The translations under genes were made by a program, and so were the position numbers. Below, one piece after another: positions 11,251-24,100 of a stretch of DNA of 64,000 bases; position 1 is the stretch's first letter, and every line of letters starts with the position of its first letter. Source of the stretch: Fremontodendron californicum (taxonomy: Eukaryota; Streptophyta; Magnoliopsida; Malvales; Malvaceae); contig JAULJL010000048.1 in NCBI GenBank assembly GCA_030761205.1, forward strand, positions 5,075,501-5,139,500, written 5' to 3'. The notes below the pieces were generated by a model, which was not told the DNA's origin, did not search any database, and saw nothing but the letters and a program-made list of their open reading frames with translations.

Positions 11251-11702
11251 GAGTCCATTTGTTTCCTAAAAAATAATTTCCGTATTTTTTGGTATTTGTT
11301 TTGCGATAATTTAATCAACAAAAAATAAAGTTCAGATTAACAAAAAATTACTTATTTTTTCGAAAGCTTAAGTAAAACAAAAAAGATTGATCTCTAAGTA
11401 TAGAGATCAATTGATTATTATATAAAAGTTGAAGTAAAGCAAAAAATGATTAATCTCCTATGTATAAGGATCGATCCTTTAAGAATAGAAATTGAAGCAA
11501 AATAAAAAATGATCGATCCCTTAAGCATAGGGATCGTTCATTTTTATATCAATGCAGATTTTTTGAAAAAATAATTAAACAACCAAAAATATTTTACATA
11601 AGATTATCCAAACAATTGAATATATATATATATTTCAAAAAAATAAGTATATTTTCTAAGAATTTTTTTTTAAGTTATTTTTCGCGAAACAAACAAACCG
11701 TA
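11251..11702. mobile_element. MITE with GTTTGTTTCGCGAAA-type ends
   Basis: The left end (GAGTCCATTTGTTTCC) and the right end (TCGCGAAACAAACAAACCG) form an inverted pair of the same family as the larger element at 33825-35378. The centre carries a 62-63 bp tandem repeat (separate entry). No coding frame and no clear target duplication. Confidence 0.55.
11370..11556. repeat. Three-unit 62-63 bp minisatellite with internal palindromes
   Basis: Units begin at about 11370, 11432 and 11495 with AAGTAAAACAAAAAA, AAGTAAAGCAAAAAA and AAGCAAAATAAAAAA. Each contains a small hairpin, for example GATCTCTAAGTATAGAGATC in unit 1 and GATCCCTTAAGCATAGGGATC-like pairing in unit 3. The repeat lies in the middle of the MITE at 11251-11702. 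Confidence 0.75.
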
Positions 11703-12014
11703 AATATAGATTGTTTTTGTAGAACTTTGTTAATTTAGGCTGTCCCCTAAATTGAACTAGATCAAAATTACTATAGAATTAACTTGCAAGATAAAATACG
11801 AGTTTGGAATTTGAGCAAACAATCTGATTATTAGAAGCCATTTTCTTATATATATATTTGAGACGGTCGGATATTGACTCTTGATATTGAAATTAAAATT
11901 AAAATTTTAATATTCTACTAATAAACAGTAAGAATTCTGTTAGAATAATGTTAGATAAGCTATTTTCATTCAAAACCTACACTAAATATAGTATAAAAAA
12001 AGAAAAAGCAAATT

Positions 12015-12572
12015 TAGATCTGTTCAAAGATCGGACTACTCGATCAAAATCAGAAGATTCGTCTTATTTGGGAGAGTTTGGACAAAAATATTAGGCTCGA
12101 AATATGGGCTTGAGCAAAAAAAAAAGGCCCTTTTAAAAAATGGGCCGGGCCTTAGCTCCAACATTCAAGGCTCGAGCCGCCCGATCCGATTCATTTTTCA
12201 TTTATATAATATATAATATATAATATATAATATTTATATATATTATATAATTTATATCATATAAAGAATAAATATATATAATATTATAGTGTAAACATTT
12301 AAAAATATGTTAAATTATCTATGTTTTAGAATTTAATAAAAGAAAAAAAAATAAAATTACTAAAATTAAATAAAAAATAATATATTTGTTTAAATTTAAA
12401 ATATATATATATAGGCAGGCCTAAACGTGTTTTGACTATCCATTTACAAATTATATGGACGAGTTTGGACAGAATTTGAAATTCATATTTCGAGTCGATC
12501 GGACTTGAACAAGTATATGTGGTGTTGATACCATACTTAGATCCGGTCCAACCCAATCTATAAACAACTCTA
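12015..12572. mobile_element. MITE, long form of the TAGACCTGTCC family
   Basis: A 558-bp element starts TAGATCTGTTCAAAGATCGG and ends TAAACAACTCTA, an imperfect inverted pair. It is collinear along its length with the copy at 63411-63954 (shared 'attaggctcgaaatatggg' and 'gggccttagctccaacattc' types of wording). The flanking octamers do not match, so this is an older copy. Confidence 0.65.
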
Positions 12573-12740
12573 GGAAAACATATGTAATTAAATCAAGAGA
12601 CAAGAAATCATACCTTAGAGTGGTGGAAATGTTATCAAGTCATAACTTAAAAGCTTGGCAGAGGTTAAAATTTGATGAGCAATATCCAAAATGAGAGATA
12701 AAGAAAAAGAGAGTATTTTGGACAAAAGAAAGAGCAATCA

Positions 12741-12778
<38 letters not shown>

Positions 12779-14656
12779 TTATATATATATATATTAACTA
12801 GTAGGTGGAAAATTAGTAATTAAAGCTCAAAGTTTCTCCTTAAATGTCCTAATTAATTTGGCTTTTGCCTCTTATTTCAACAAATCTTAAGAGAAAAACA
12901 AAGATGTCAAGAAAGGAAGATTGTTTATTTACTTATATTTTGACTCTTCCACTAACCCAAGTAAGAAGTCAATATATATAACTTGTCAATCACGATTTTT
13001 TTCTTCTTGACTTTGTATTACCTACATATATAATTTTGAATATATATAAAAAAGCATAAAAATGATAAGTTTAATAAACTCAAAAATAATATAATAAAAA
13101 CAATATGATACATTTAATATATGTATCATATTCATATTAAAATTTTGATCCATTTAATAATTTGTATTATGTTTATATTTACATAATTTATACAAAAAAA
13201 AAAAAAAAAAAAAACGTAAGACACGACACCTATATAAAAATTACCAAATTTAGTGTACACATTCTTTTCCTCTTTTTTTTTATTAAAAAAATAACAATGG
13301 ACCAAATAGGCTTAATATTTAAAAGTGAAATTAAAAATGTTATAAATGATAAAAGGTACTTCAGCTAAAGGGTGCCTATAAGTAATTTTTAAGATTAGTT
13401 AAATTTTTATTTATTTTAGGAAACATTTTTTTCATTTATAACCATAAATTAACTTCAATATACATTAGTCTCATTTTTTGATAGTGGAGAGGATCTTGAT
13501 CCCTTACAAAATTCAAAAGCAAATAATACATTAATTAGAATTTTTTTTTATAAATATCAGCTTAATTGATGCTTATAGTCACTTTTTTAACATTTTTCAT
13601 ATTAAAATTCATATTTGATAACTCATAATTAATTCAAACTACTAATAGAATATTCATTCTTTTATAGTTCTATTGTAATAAGTTTATAACAAATATTTTG
13701 ATGCAATTATTTAAGAATGTAACAATGCTTAGATGTCTGTTTATGTTCAATAATTGTTTAACCAATTATATATAGATTATTTTTATGAGTTTTACTAACG
13801 AATGCGTTAAAAAGAAAAAGATATATGAAAAGCCAAAAACTTATTAGATTCAATTAATTTGTTGTTATTTTTATTACTTAATTTTCATTATTAATAATAG
13901 TATAATTAATAATTTGTATATCTTTTTATAGGTTTCGATCAAATAATTCAATAAACCAACTATTTATTGATAATCTATTAATATTTAATATACACGTAAA
14001 ATTTTAAATAGCGATTCAAAATTCATATCATATTAATCAATAATATTATCTTTTTATCGATTTCAAAGAATAATTATAAATCTTTTTATTCACTTGAACT
14101 TTGACATGTTATAATACACGTAAATAGAGTATGAAATTTGACAATCAAGTTAACAATTATAAAATATATTATAGAGTATTGAACTCTTAATTTAATTGAT
14201 CAAGATTTAATTTTGATAACTTTAAATATATAAAAAAAAGAAAAGAATTGACAAGATATAAAATGATATGGTATAACAGATATACATTTAAAAATAATTG
14301 TTTTTTATATTCATAATTTTTATTCAAAATTTTAAATTTTAAGTAATTACTTAAAAAATAAATAATTTTTATTCATATGCATATTGAAAAAGAAAGGAGA
14401 GTAGTAACGTAGTAAACCAAACATGGAGAAAAGTCTTCTTGGAAATTTGTTTGGCCAGCTGTTGTCTAGCTAGCTTCCCCCACCGCTCCCACCGACGCTG
14501 CATTGTTTGTCAGCAAATTTGACATTTTTTAATGCGACACAAAAAAAATATATATATATAATATAATATAATATGAATATAAAAATATATAAATTTGTTA
14601 AAATTTATATAACATAAATTATTAATGTGTCAAAATTTATATAAATATATAATTTA
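12573..14656. other. AT-rich intergenic DNA with a TA microsatellite
   Basis: A (TA)n tract runs 12743-12776, and another short one follows at 12781-12794. Poly(A) runs sit near 13194-13214. Fragments at about 13080-13260 and 14530-14650 carry 'aaatttatataa' and 'ttaatgtgtcaaaattt' wording of the CGTGTCGTG MITE family. No gene is visible. Confidence 0.5.
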
Positions 14657-15129
14657 TAGATGTGTTTATAGGTCGGGCCGAGTTTGGACTGGATCTAAAT
14701 ATGATATCAACATCATATATACTTGCTCAAACCGAAATATGGATCTCAAATTTTATTCAAGTCATTCTATATTTGTAAATGGATAATCAAAACTTATTTA
14801 GATTTGCCCATATTATTTTTAAAAATAAATAAATATATTATTTTTTATTTAATTTTTTTTATTAAGTTGTAAAAAATGGATAACTTAACATATTTTTAAA
14901 TATTTATATTATAATATTATATATTTATTATATAAATTAAATAACATATATAAATAAAAACAAATCGGTTTGGGTCTTAATTTTTAAAGTCAAAGTTCGA
15001 TCCATTTTTTAAACGGATCTTATTTTTTTGTTCAAGCCTATATTTTTGGTATAATATTTTTGGCCAAACTTTCTCAAATATCGGACGAGACTTCGAACTT
15101 AAACTCATCCCTATTCTTGAACAAATCTA
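14657..15129. mobile_element. MITE of the TAGACCTGTCC family, reverse orientation
   Basis: This element starts TAGATGTGTTTATAGGTCGG and ends CTTGAACAAATCTA. It matches the 12015-12572 copy in reverse orientation ('gatatcaacatcatatatac' pairs with the right part of that copy). No matching flanking octamer was found. Confidence 0.6.
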
Positions 15130-15348
15130 TATATAACACCTTAAATATAATTATAATATAATATAAATACACAAATTAACAAAACTACTTATAAGAGTCA
15201 ACACGGTTGAAAAGGCCGAATTGGAATTCACATTCTTGGGTCCTAAATTTCAAACACACACACCAAGGAACGAAAATGAAACATACTAAAAAGACGACCG
15301 GATTAACTTCACACGATTATGGGAGTCCCTACATAGTAAAGAAAGAAA

Positions 15349-15418
<70 letters not shown>

Positions 15419-17150
15419 CGATGAAAATAATGTATTAAATGAAATTCTTTTGAGTAATATTTGAACTATCCTTAATTCAAGACTATAAGTATTATTAGGG
15501 ACGGTAATGGATAGTAAAAAAAGTAGATATTTGATATTATTTAATCTGTTTTTTTTTTTTTTGTGAATTTGAATATTATAGATTCGGATAATTTATGAAT
15601 TCGAATATTTGATTTACTATTTTGGAACGGATTTGGATATGAACTTTTAAATTTTCGTTATGTAAATCCGTTTTGATTTTAAGGTGAAAAATATCGACTA
15701 TTCGAATCAATTTTTTTTATCTGAATCCGTTATCCATTTACATATTTAATAAGCACATGTTGCTTGCACTCAATTGACCAAAAAAATGCTCTAACATTTT
15801 CAATATTTTTATCTTGGGTTTACATTATCAGTGGAGTTTTAATATTTAAGATTCTCAGATTTTAAATCGATCTAACCAAAAGAGTACTCGACTGTTAGCT
15901 TATCAGTAAACTTTTTAAACTCCAAACAAGATTAAAATATTAACACTTCTCCAAGGTACCAAGTATATCTATGAAAACTAATAAATCAATTAATTATTAA
16001 GTGGATACATATCTTACATTATAGATCAATATTTTAATAATCGAATCGGAAGTTGAACCAGTTGTAATGTTCGTTTTTTGATTCAATCTGTCCGTTCAAT
16101 TGAGCATTAATTATACTTTAAATACATTATCTGTTATTAAATTTGACAAATACTTAACAAATAAATATGTTTACCTTGATGGTATTCAAATTCTATCACT
16201 TATCAAATATTTTTTAAAAATATTTAATAATTTAAATAATAAAAGTTATTTAAATAATAAAAATTATTCAAAATTTGATCAATCTGATTTAATCGATCTG
16301 GTCAAATTCGATTAACGAATTTTAACCAATTCAAATTTGATCCTTTTTTTTTTCAATTTTCAAAACTGAACCGATCATCAATTCCAATTCAACGGGTTCA
16401 ACCAATCGGTCGGATCTTGATAACATGGTTAGGATAAATTAAATAACCTAATGTATGAGCCCATAGATTTTCCCAAGATTTAAATATGAAAATTCAATTA
16501 AAAATAAAATAAAGACAATTTTGTTAACACTAAATTAGAATAACACTAAAATAATTGATATCATCCTTAGAATGAACGTTGTGAAATTGTTAATATCTTT
16601 CTCATACGTAGTTGTACTACCGGATCTAATTTTGAAACGTAAATCAAAATCTATTATTTTAAAACGTAAATCAAAACCTATTATTTTTAATGTGTCTTAA
16701 TCAAATTTAAAATTATTTAAAATAAAATAAGTTCATATAAATGATTAATCATACCTAATAAAAAAATATCAATAACTCTTCTTTATATGTTACGATCGAA
16801 TTTTCGAATTTGGTCGTTTTGATAATGAAAATTATAAATCTTCTTTATAATTGAATTTACTATCAAATTTGAAAGTAATCACAATTGCGATTAGAATAAA
16901 AAAAAAAATTTATAAAAATGTAACTCCAAATCGCGAAACCTAGCTCCAATCTTAATTGCTCTGTTTTCAAAAGGGTAACGGCTTGATTAAGAGCAATAAC
17001 AGTACAATGGCTGAAATAAGAATAATTATATTGTTTTTTTTTTTTTTGTACTTTTGGCCAATGAATCATAATTATATTTAAAATGTTATATATTTATATA
17101 AATTTTGACACATTCACAATTCGTATTATATAAATTTTGACATATTAATA
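15130..17150. other. Intergenic DNA with microsatellite and MITE debris
   Basis: A long (TA)n tract occupies about 15351-15415. A weak MITE-like block at 15497-15748 begins GGGACGGTAATGGATA and ends TATCCATTTACATATT. At 16030-16430 lies a relative of the 18306-18643 element, with 'cgggttcaaccaatcggtcgg' near its right end. No gene is visible. Confidence 0.45.
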
Positions 17151-17734
17151 TATTCATGTCGTGTTAATATTATTTCTTAGTGTTATATCGTATTTTAGAT
17201 TTTTTTTCGTGTCGTATACAAAATTACCGGATCTATTTTTACTTATAAAAAAATTATAAAAAAAAAAAATTGCAGCTAGGAGTAAGCGTTGAGCAGATGA
17301 TGTGATGATTCTTCTATTACACAAAAAGCTCGGAAACCCAGAAACAGTGACAAACATATACCGACGCTTCTCCTGCTCTTAGTCTTTGGCAATCTAAGCA
17401 AAACCAATAAACCTCGAATTAAGCTATACATTCGTATATTCATATCCATATCGTGTTAATATTATTTCTTCGTGTTATGTCGTATTTTAAATATTTTTTT
17501 CGTGTCGTGTTCAAAATTACCAGATCTATTTTTAATTATAAAAAAATTATAAAAAGAAAAAGAAAAAAAAAATTTGCAGCTAGGATTAAGTGTTGAGCAG
17601 ATGATGTGATGATTCTTCTATTACACAAAAGCTGGGAGACCCAGAAACAGTGACAAACATATACCGACGCTTCTCCTGCTCTTAGTCTTTGGCAACAATC
17701 TAAGCAAAACCAGTAAACCTCGAATTAAGCTATA
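17151..17734. repeat. Tandem duplication (about 280-298 bp x 2) at the 3' end of the UBP gene
   Basis: Copy 1 (17151-17428) and copy 2 (17437-17734) match almost throughout. Both contain GAGCAGATGATGTGATGATT, CAGAAACAGTGACAAACATA and CTCGAATTAAGCTATA, and both begin inside a truncated CGTGTCGTG-family MITE ('cgtgttaatattatttc'). They differ by scattered substitutions and small indels, so the duplication is not brand new. Read in the UBP sense direction, this looks like the distal 3' UTR and poly(A) region of that gene, now present twice. Confidence 0.85.
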
Positions 17735-18107
17735 CTTTTGTTCTATACAAATCCCACCAGCCCTCCCAAACAGGAAATTGAAAACAAATGCAAAAAAAAC
17801 CCAAAATCTTGTGTACTAAATCACAACGGAATTTAACAGGAAATGCTACCGAAATCGAAATCGAAATCGAACGCACCTGTTTGACGATGCTACCGAACTA
17901 TGGGGAAAACATGCACAGTTGTAGGTTGACATCCTCCCCTTACGGCTGAAAGAACCGCATCTGATTTTACTCGGAAACAGCTCCGGCAGTACCAAACAAT
18001 GAGCAGCCCTCCTTCCGGCTTCTCCGGTTATTACACAAAGATGCACATACCATCGGCAAGAGATTTCGCACCCGATATAACTGTTGTAGCTCATCTCAGA
18101 TTTTTAT
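17437..18107 (-). other. Probable 3' UTR of the UBP12/13-like gene
   Basis: The sequence directly after the stop codon (18108-18110) is less AT-biased than the intergenic DNA and has no strong repeat content until the tandem duplication. A CGAAAT hexamer repeat lies at about 17850-17872. The 3' end cannot be fixed by eye and could lie in either copy of the duplication. Confidence 0.45.
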
Positions 18108-21100
18108 CTAATTGTAGATTTTTACTGGCTTCTCGAATGTGTGCCGATTCTGCAAAATTCAATCAAGATGATAAAGTATCTTAACAACAGACATGTTTCC
18201 TTTCTTATCACCCGACTTATTTGGTGCTGACAAGGTATCTAGAGTCAATAAAACCAAGTTCCCTCTACTATCAACAAGCTAAATCAGCTAGTATGTGCGG
18301 TAACTAATGATTAAAAAATCGGATCGGAGATTGAATCGGTGGAATTCCGATCACCGGTTCAACCAATCGATTATATAATTTTAATATAAAATAAGTATCA
18401 AATATAGTAAATAATTAATTAAAAAATGCATTTGGTTTAATGGTATGATCTTCAATATAAAATTAAAAGGTTAAAGGTTCAAATCTCATCATTTATAAAA
18501 AAATTTGAATAAAAAATAATATAGTAAACCTAAAACTGACTTTTTACTAGTTTGCTAAATATCCGATTTTAGGGTATATACCGGATTAGACAGACCTCTG
18601 ATTCTTGGTCCAGCCGACTAGTCCGGTTTTTTCAACACTGGAAGTAACTGACTTAGATGATAAATAGACCAACCACAATCAGTCTAGAAAATGAGTCTTT
18701 TTCCTTCTCTTTTGTTGGAAGTGGTTGAACCGAGATCACACCGGTTTGACCTCCGGTCTAGTTTTTTATTCATTGGTGGCAACGTCCAAAATCCCCGAAC
18801 TAGAGTAAAAGCAGTTGAGAAATATTCATACCTGATTTGCTGCATATGACCTCTTAGGGGCATTGTCAGAGTGTTCCAGTCCTAGATACTGTTCCCAAGC
18901 ACCATATACATCCCTTCTCTACAACAACAAAGTAAAAGATATATGTGAAAAAGAGTAGCAATATTGACTCAAGAAAAGTAACAAGTGAAAAACTTGTAGA
19001 TGAGAGAGAGAACCTGAAAACGAGTAGACACAACATCGGAATCCTGAAGATACTCGGGACGACCCAGTGACAAAAATGCAAACTTCCACTGGGCAGGAAT
19101 AACAAAATAAATAAATAAATACCATGAAACAAATATTTGGAAAAATGGGAAGAAATTGTATAACTGTTCAGTTTGCTTATATCCGTAAAAAACAAAAAGG
19201 GGAAATGAAAGAAAGCAAAACAATATAGAAAACTGAAAAGATCAGCAATGCTATCGTGATAAGCTATGTCTATGTTGATCCGCCTCTTCATTTTTCTTTA
19301 AGTACCCATGTCCGACATTCGTGTCCGACGCATATCCAGACATGGGTATGGAGATATGATTCTCCAAAGACCCTCCAAATATATGAAAATCTTGGAAAAA
19401 AATTGAAAATACCCGTCCGTGTCTGACACACCCAAGTCCAAGTAACATAGAGCTATGTTGCTCCAACTCTTCATTTTTCTTGAAGTACCCGTGTCCGACA
19501 CATATTCGGACATGGGTATGGGGATATGATCCCCCAAGGACCCTCCAAATATATGAAAAAACTTAGAATAAATCAAACATACCCGTGTTCGACACTCACA
19601 CCTGAGTCCGAGTAACATAGCTGATAAGCATAACATATTAAGATTGGTTTTTGTGTCAAGCAGAGATCATACCTTGGCAAATTCCTCATCTGGAACCTGC
19701 AATCTTTTCTGAATTCGCACTTTAACTTCAGCTAATGTCTCACCCTCATGAATAACAAGGAAAAATGGCTCCCCAAAATTCTGTACCTGTTGTTAAGGTT
19801 GAGAAAGAAACATACAGATAAGCAAAGCAACAAGTAACCTTTATGCCACCAAGTCTTTTTAAACACTCATCATTATAAAACCAATAATATTTTTAAACAA
19901 TATTGGTCCACCCAAAGGAGGGCGGGTAGGGCATTCATGAACTTACCACTTGGTTTTGTGCCGTGTCTTTCATAAAATGATAAACATGAATCAAGCGATC
20001 ATGAGGACCGAGGTTTTTCTCCTCTTCTGGTATCTAAGGCAATAAGAAATCAAGATCAGACCAAGAGAGGGGAGAAGGGAAAAGGAAAAAAAGTAAAGAG
20101 TAAGAAAAGGGAAAAAACAAGAAGCACTATAGTTTGGTCACTATAAGAAATGAAAACTGAAAAATAAAATGGGAACATAAAAATGGGTTTCACAAAGTGA
20201 AAAGCAAAGAGAAAATTTGCACCATTCTCCTATTAAACCATAATCGTGTCCAAAATCAAATTCTTTCTGCATCCATTATACTTAATCAGTTGCTCCTGAA
20301 CCGAAACTAAATATTTTCAAATAATTGTCAGACAAAAGTCAGCCAAACTAGATAAATCAACCATTTGTGACAGAGTAGGCCGTAAATAGCCATAAAATTT
20401 TAACTAGCTTATTAGGTGGGCATTACCTTCAGCACAACTATACATGAAAATATATTCAAAGCAGTGTCAAGCCTACTATGCATGCAAAACAAGGAAACTA
20501 ACAAGGTTTAAGATATTTCCACTTTAATATCAAGCTAATGTCAAGTAGAAATTAATGTTACAATCTATCAAGTCAGGATTTCAAAAGCTATGATTTACAA
20601 GATTCAAGACTGGTTCATAAAAACATATGCTTGGACATGCTTGTAGAAAAAAGAACCTTACCTCCTCTGCACGTAACGTCCAATATTGATCATTTATATT
20701 CTCTATCTTTTCATTGAGCGGGAAGATCTGCAAAATAAAAACAAGACAACAAAGTTAAGAAAGCTATGGTCGTAGGTACGAATTCCTATACAAAACCACA
20801 CAGAAAAAGAAAAGTTCCAAAAAAATTTTGAAAGTCTTGCTTTTCTCCATCTGGTATCAACCCAGTCATTGAACAACACTACTTAAAGAATAAACCTCGA
20901 TAACTCAGCAATTGAACAAAAGGCACTACCCTAAAGATGGAGGCAAATTTTATACGCCCCCAAGGAAAAAAAGATGGTTCAATTTTCAAAATATACACGG
21001 AACCGGAAACAAAAAATTCTCACTTAAAAAATCATTTTAGCATATTGTGGTTATGATTTATGAACATTCAAGAAAATGACAACAACAAATCAAGAGCCCA

Positions 21101-24100
21101 AGCTCACAAAAAGATTTACAAACAAGGAGATCAAGTTGGACATACCTTTTCTTACAATCTAAATGAGAGCAAGCATTCAGTATAAAGTTCAAATATGTAG
21201 TCAAAGAGATTTCTCAAAAAATTTGCTGCTATAGTATATTATATCATGCAACATGACATCAAAGAAATTATTATCAACAGTAATCAGGACAAGAACATTT
21301 ACTTAAGAGCAAATTTACAACACAAATCTAACTCATTGATTATTTCTGAATTATTTATGAAGGAAAAAGAAAGGAACAACTTAATTAAAATTCCAAACAT
21401 TCATGCACCACCTCTAGCAACCAGCAGCAGCTATGCCCAGCATGCTTACACAGCTACAAACAGGTACAGGGACCCACAAATAGAGGTGGCAATTGGGCAG
21501 GTCAAGTCATTTCGGGTTGAGTGAAATTTGAATTGTTTCGGGTTCGGATTATTTCGGTCCAAATTATTGAATTTTAAAATCAAATCAATTTAATTTGGGG
21601 TCAGTCATTCAGATTTGGGTCATTTCAAGTTCAGATCGTTTTCAGTTGTTGACTTTTCTTAGTCAAATCGGGTTGGGTCCAGTTCAGGTGGGTCAGGTTT
21701 GGGTTGGACGGGTTTCTTGAGTTTGGTTTGCCAATTCTACACTTACACATGCACATGTTTTGCACAGAGCCATATTTATGCATAAAATCTAGAGAACACA
21801 CTAATGTTAAGAATTACTTTCGGAAGATTATTGAATACCTTGTATATCTTGTGATAGAAAACCTCAAGTAATCGAAGTTCAGCAACGGGATGAGACAACT
21901 CCACCTGTACCACATCGATGCAAAGCAATTTGCTGAATTCCTCTCCAAGGAAAATAATGTAGATAATTGACTCATAGAAAGTTGAACTAGAACTTATCTT
22001 TCAAATAAATAAAGGAACTCTAAACAATAAAGCATGGAAATGGACACAGGAAAAATATGATATTATGAGTACTTTTATAAGCTAATATGTTTCATACGGG
22101 CCATTTTATTAACTGTACACTCAAAACATAAATAAAGCAACAAATAAATCTGTCACCAAAAACTCAGCAAGAAACAATTTAGACTTCTAGAGTTTTCCAC
22201 AAAACCATTAATTTATTCGTGCCAAAAAAAAGGAAGGGGTCATGGATGGGTGGTTGGTGAAGAACTTGAACCATTAAAGAAATGGAAAATGCTCAATCCA
22301 AAAAGAATCTTATTACAAATCCTCCAGACCACTAAACCAGTAAAAATTTCTTTCCACTTATTTCCCTTTACCTTCTCAATCTTTTTCAACTTCAAAACAG
22401 GAAATGCCTTGAAGAATTTTGTAATTTTAGTTGGAGCAAACGAAAATGTCACCAGGTCCTCTATTCATCAGCGGGATGTATATCACAAGAAAAATATTAT
22501 ATGTTGCTTGGACTTGGACATTTTGGTGTACAGATGTTAAGAAGGCTCAAAACTGAAATGGGCATCCGATCTGTGTCAGATCACCAGACTCAGTTGAGGA
22601 GATAACACCACAATTTAGGCCAAATTGGTGCCCCTAACCAGAGCTTTCTTATTCACTATTTTAGACAATTTGCCTTCTTCACTTTCCTCACACAAGCTAG
22701 AGATGCAAAGAAAATGCTAAGGGAAAGAAGAAGAGAACGGGGGAAACAAAAAGGAGGGGTAGCAATATTGGGGAGAGAAAAAAAAACTGTTATGGGTGAA
22801 GAGAGCTGAGGAGAAAAGTTCCTCAAATGAGTGAAGAGAGAAAAATGGTAAGTAGATGAGTGGAGAAACGAAGAAAAAGAGAGTATTTTAATTTCTTAAA
22901 AATGGTAATATGACGTATTTTTTGTAAAGGCAAGAGATACATGGGAATACTACCCCAAAAACAAAGTAGTCTTCGTTTTAAAGACCTGGTAGTGGACCCC
23001 ACAAAGATAAATGGTTGACAATACAGGGGTTAGGGCAATCTTGGGTTCTCAGCAGAAGAATTTTTGTAATTTACCCTGTTTCACTTTTCATAAGAAAAGG
23101 TTAAACTACTAAGAATGTTACAAATCCTAATACTATATTTTGGATGACATCCTCATAGCCTATCCTCTTTTCAAGCCTTTTCTAGCCATATCTTCTATTC
23201 GGAGCAATTGGCATGTCAAATTCTTGGATACATAACCATAGCCGAAGACCCACACCCGAGTCAAAAGAAGATAGCAAAAATAATTTTTATTATCCCCAAG
23301 GGGACATCGTAATAATTAAAACTTGAGACTTTAAACTTGGAGGTCCAGGTTCAAGTCCTGGGGAAAGGATAGGGAATTATGGGACTTTAAAGAGGCCGAG
23401 AAAGAACCAAAAGGGCATGAGTGAAAACTACTAAAAGAAAAACACTTAAGTTGATTAATCAATGAAGATATGGTGCTAAATAGAAGACAACCATGCCTAG
23501 TCCAAGTAGCCAGCCCCACATACTGGCAAAAGCTTTAGTTGGGGTTTTTTTTTTTTTTTTTTGTCATTTCCCTGTTTGAACTTCTGAAACAAGGAAAAGC
23601 CTTGAAGCATTTGTCATTCCAGTTAGAGCTAACCAAAATGACAGCAGTTCTTAAAATTCAGAATATCAAGGTATCTAGCCAACATTTATTTTACAATATG
23701 GCAAGGTTTATATTGGAACACAACAATAATTTCATCCTCTATGACCTTTGCACAGATACCTGTGTATGCTGGCACATAAGATGCAAGTTATCATTCTCTT
23801 TAGACATTTCAAAATCACAAAGTAATATCATATCGTTACAGGCGAAGTGCATCCACGTAGTCTAGAATTTGGTGATGAGTCCATATCCAATGTAAATATG
23901 ACAACATAATATGGTAAGTGGTACTGTATTCGTGCCACATATCAGCAATACAATGAAAATGCTTCCTCTAGAAGGTAAAATGATCATTAAAACTGATTCA
24001 TGTTGACTAATTTTTTTATATTTTGAAGGAGAAACTTCGGGAGTGGAATAGTTACCTTTGTCTTGAGGTCATCAAGAACATCCCCTACAGTGCTCTGCTT

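Noticed and set aside
11370..11556. Regularly spaced repeats suggestive of a CRISPR-like array
   Set aside because: Units are directly adjacent with no unique spacers, and the context is a eukaryotic MITE.
15351..15415. Long TA tract as an origin or matrix-attachment element
   Set aside because: TA microsatellites occur several times here without other supporting signals.
18866..19636. Overlapping minus-strand frames of 68-141 codons
   Set aside because: They run through UBP exons 30-31 into introns and the nested MITEs; splice sites explain the real exons.
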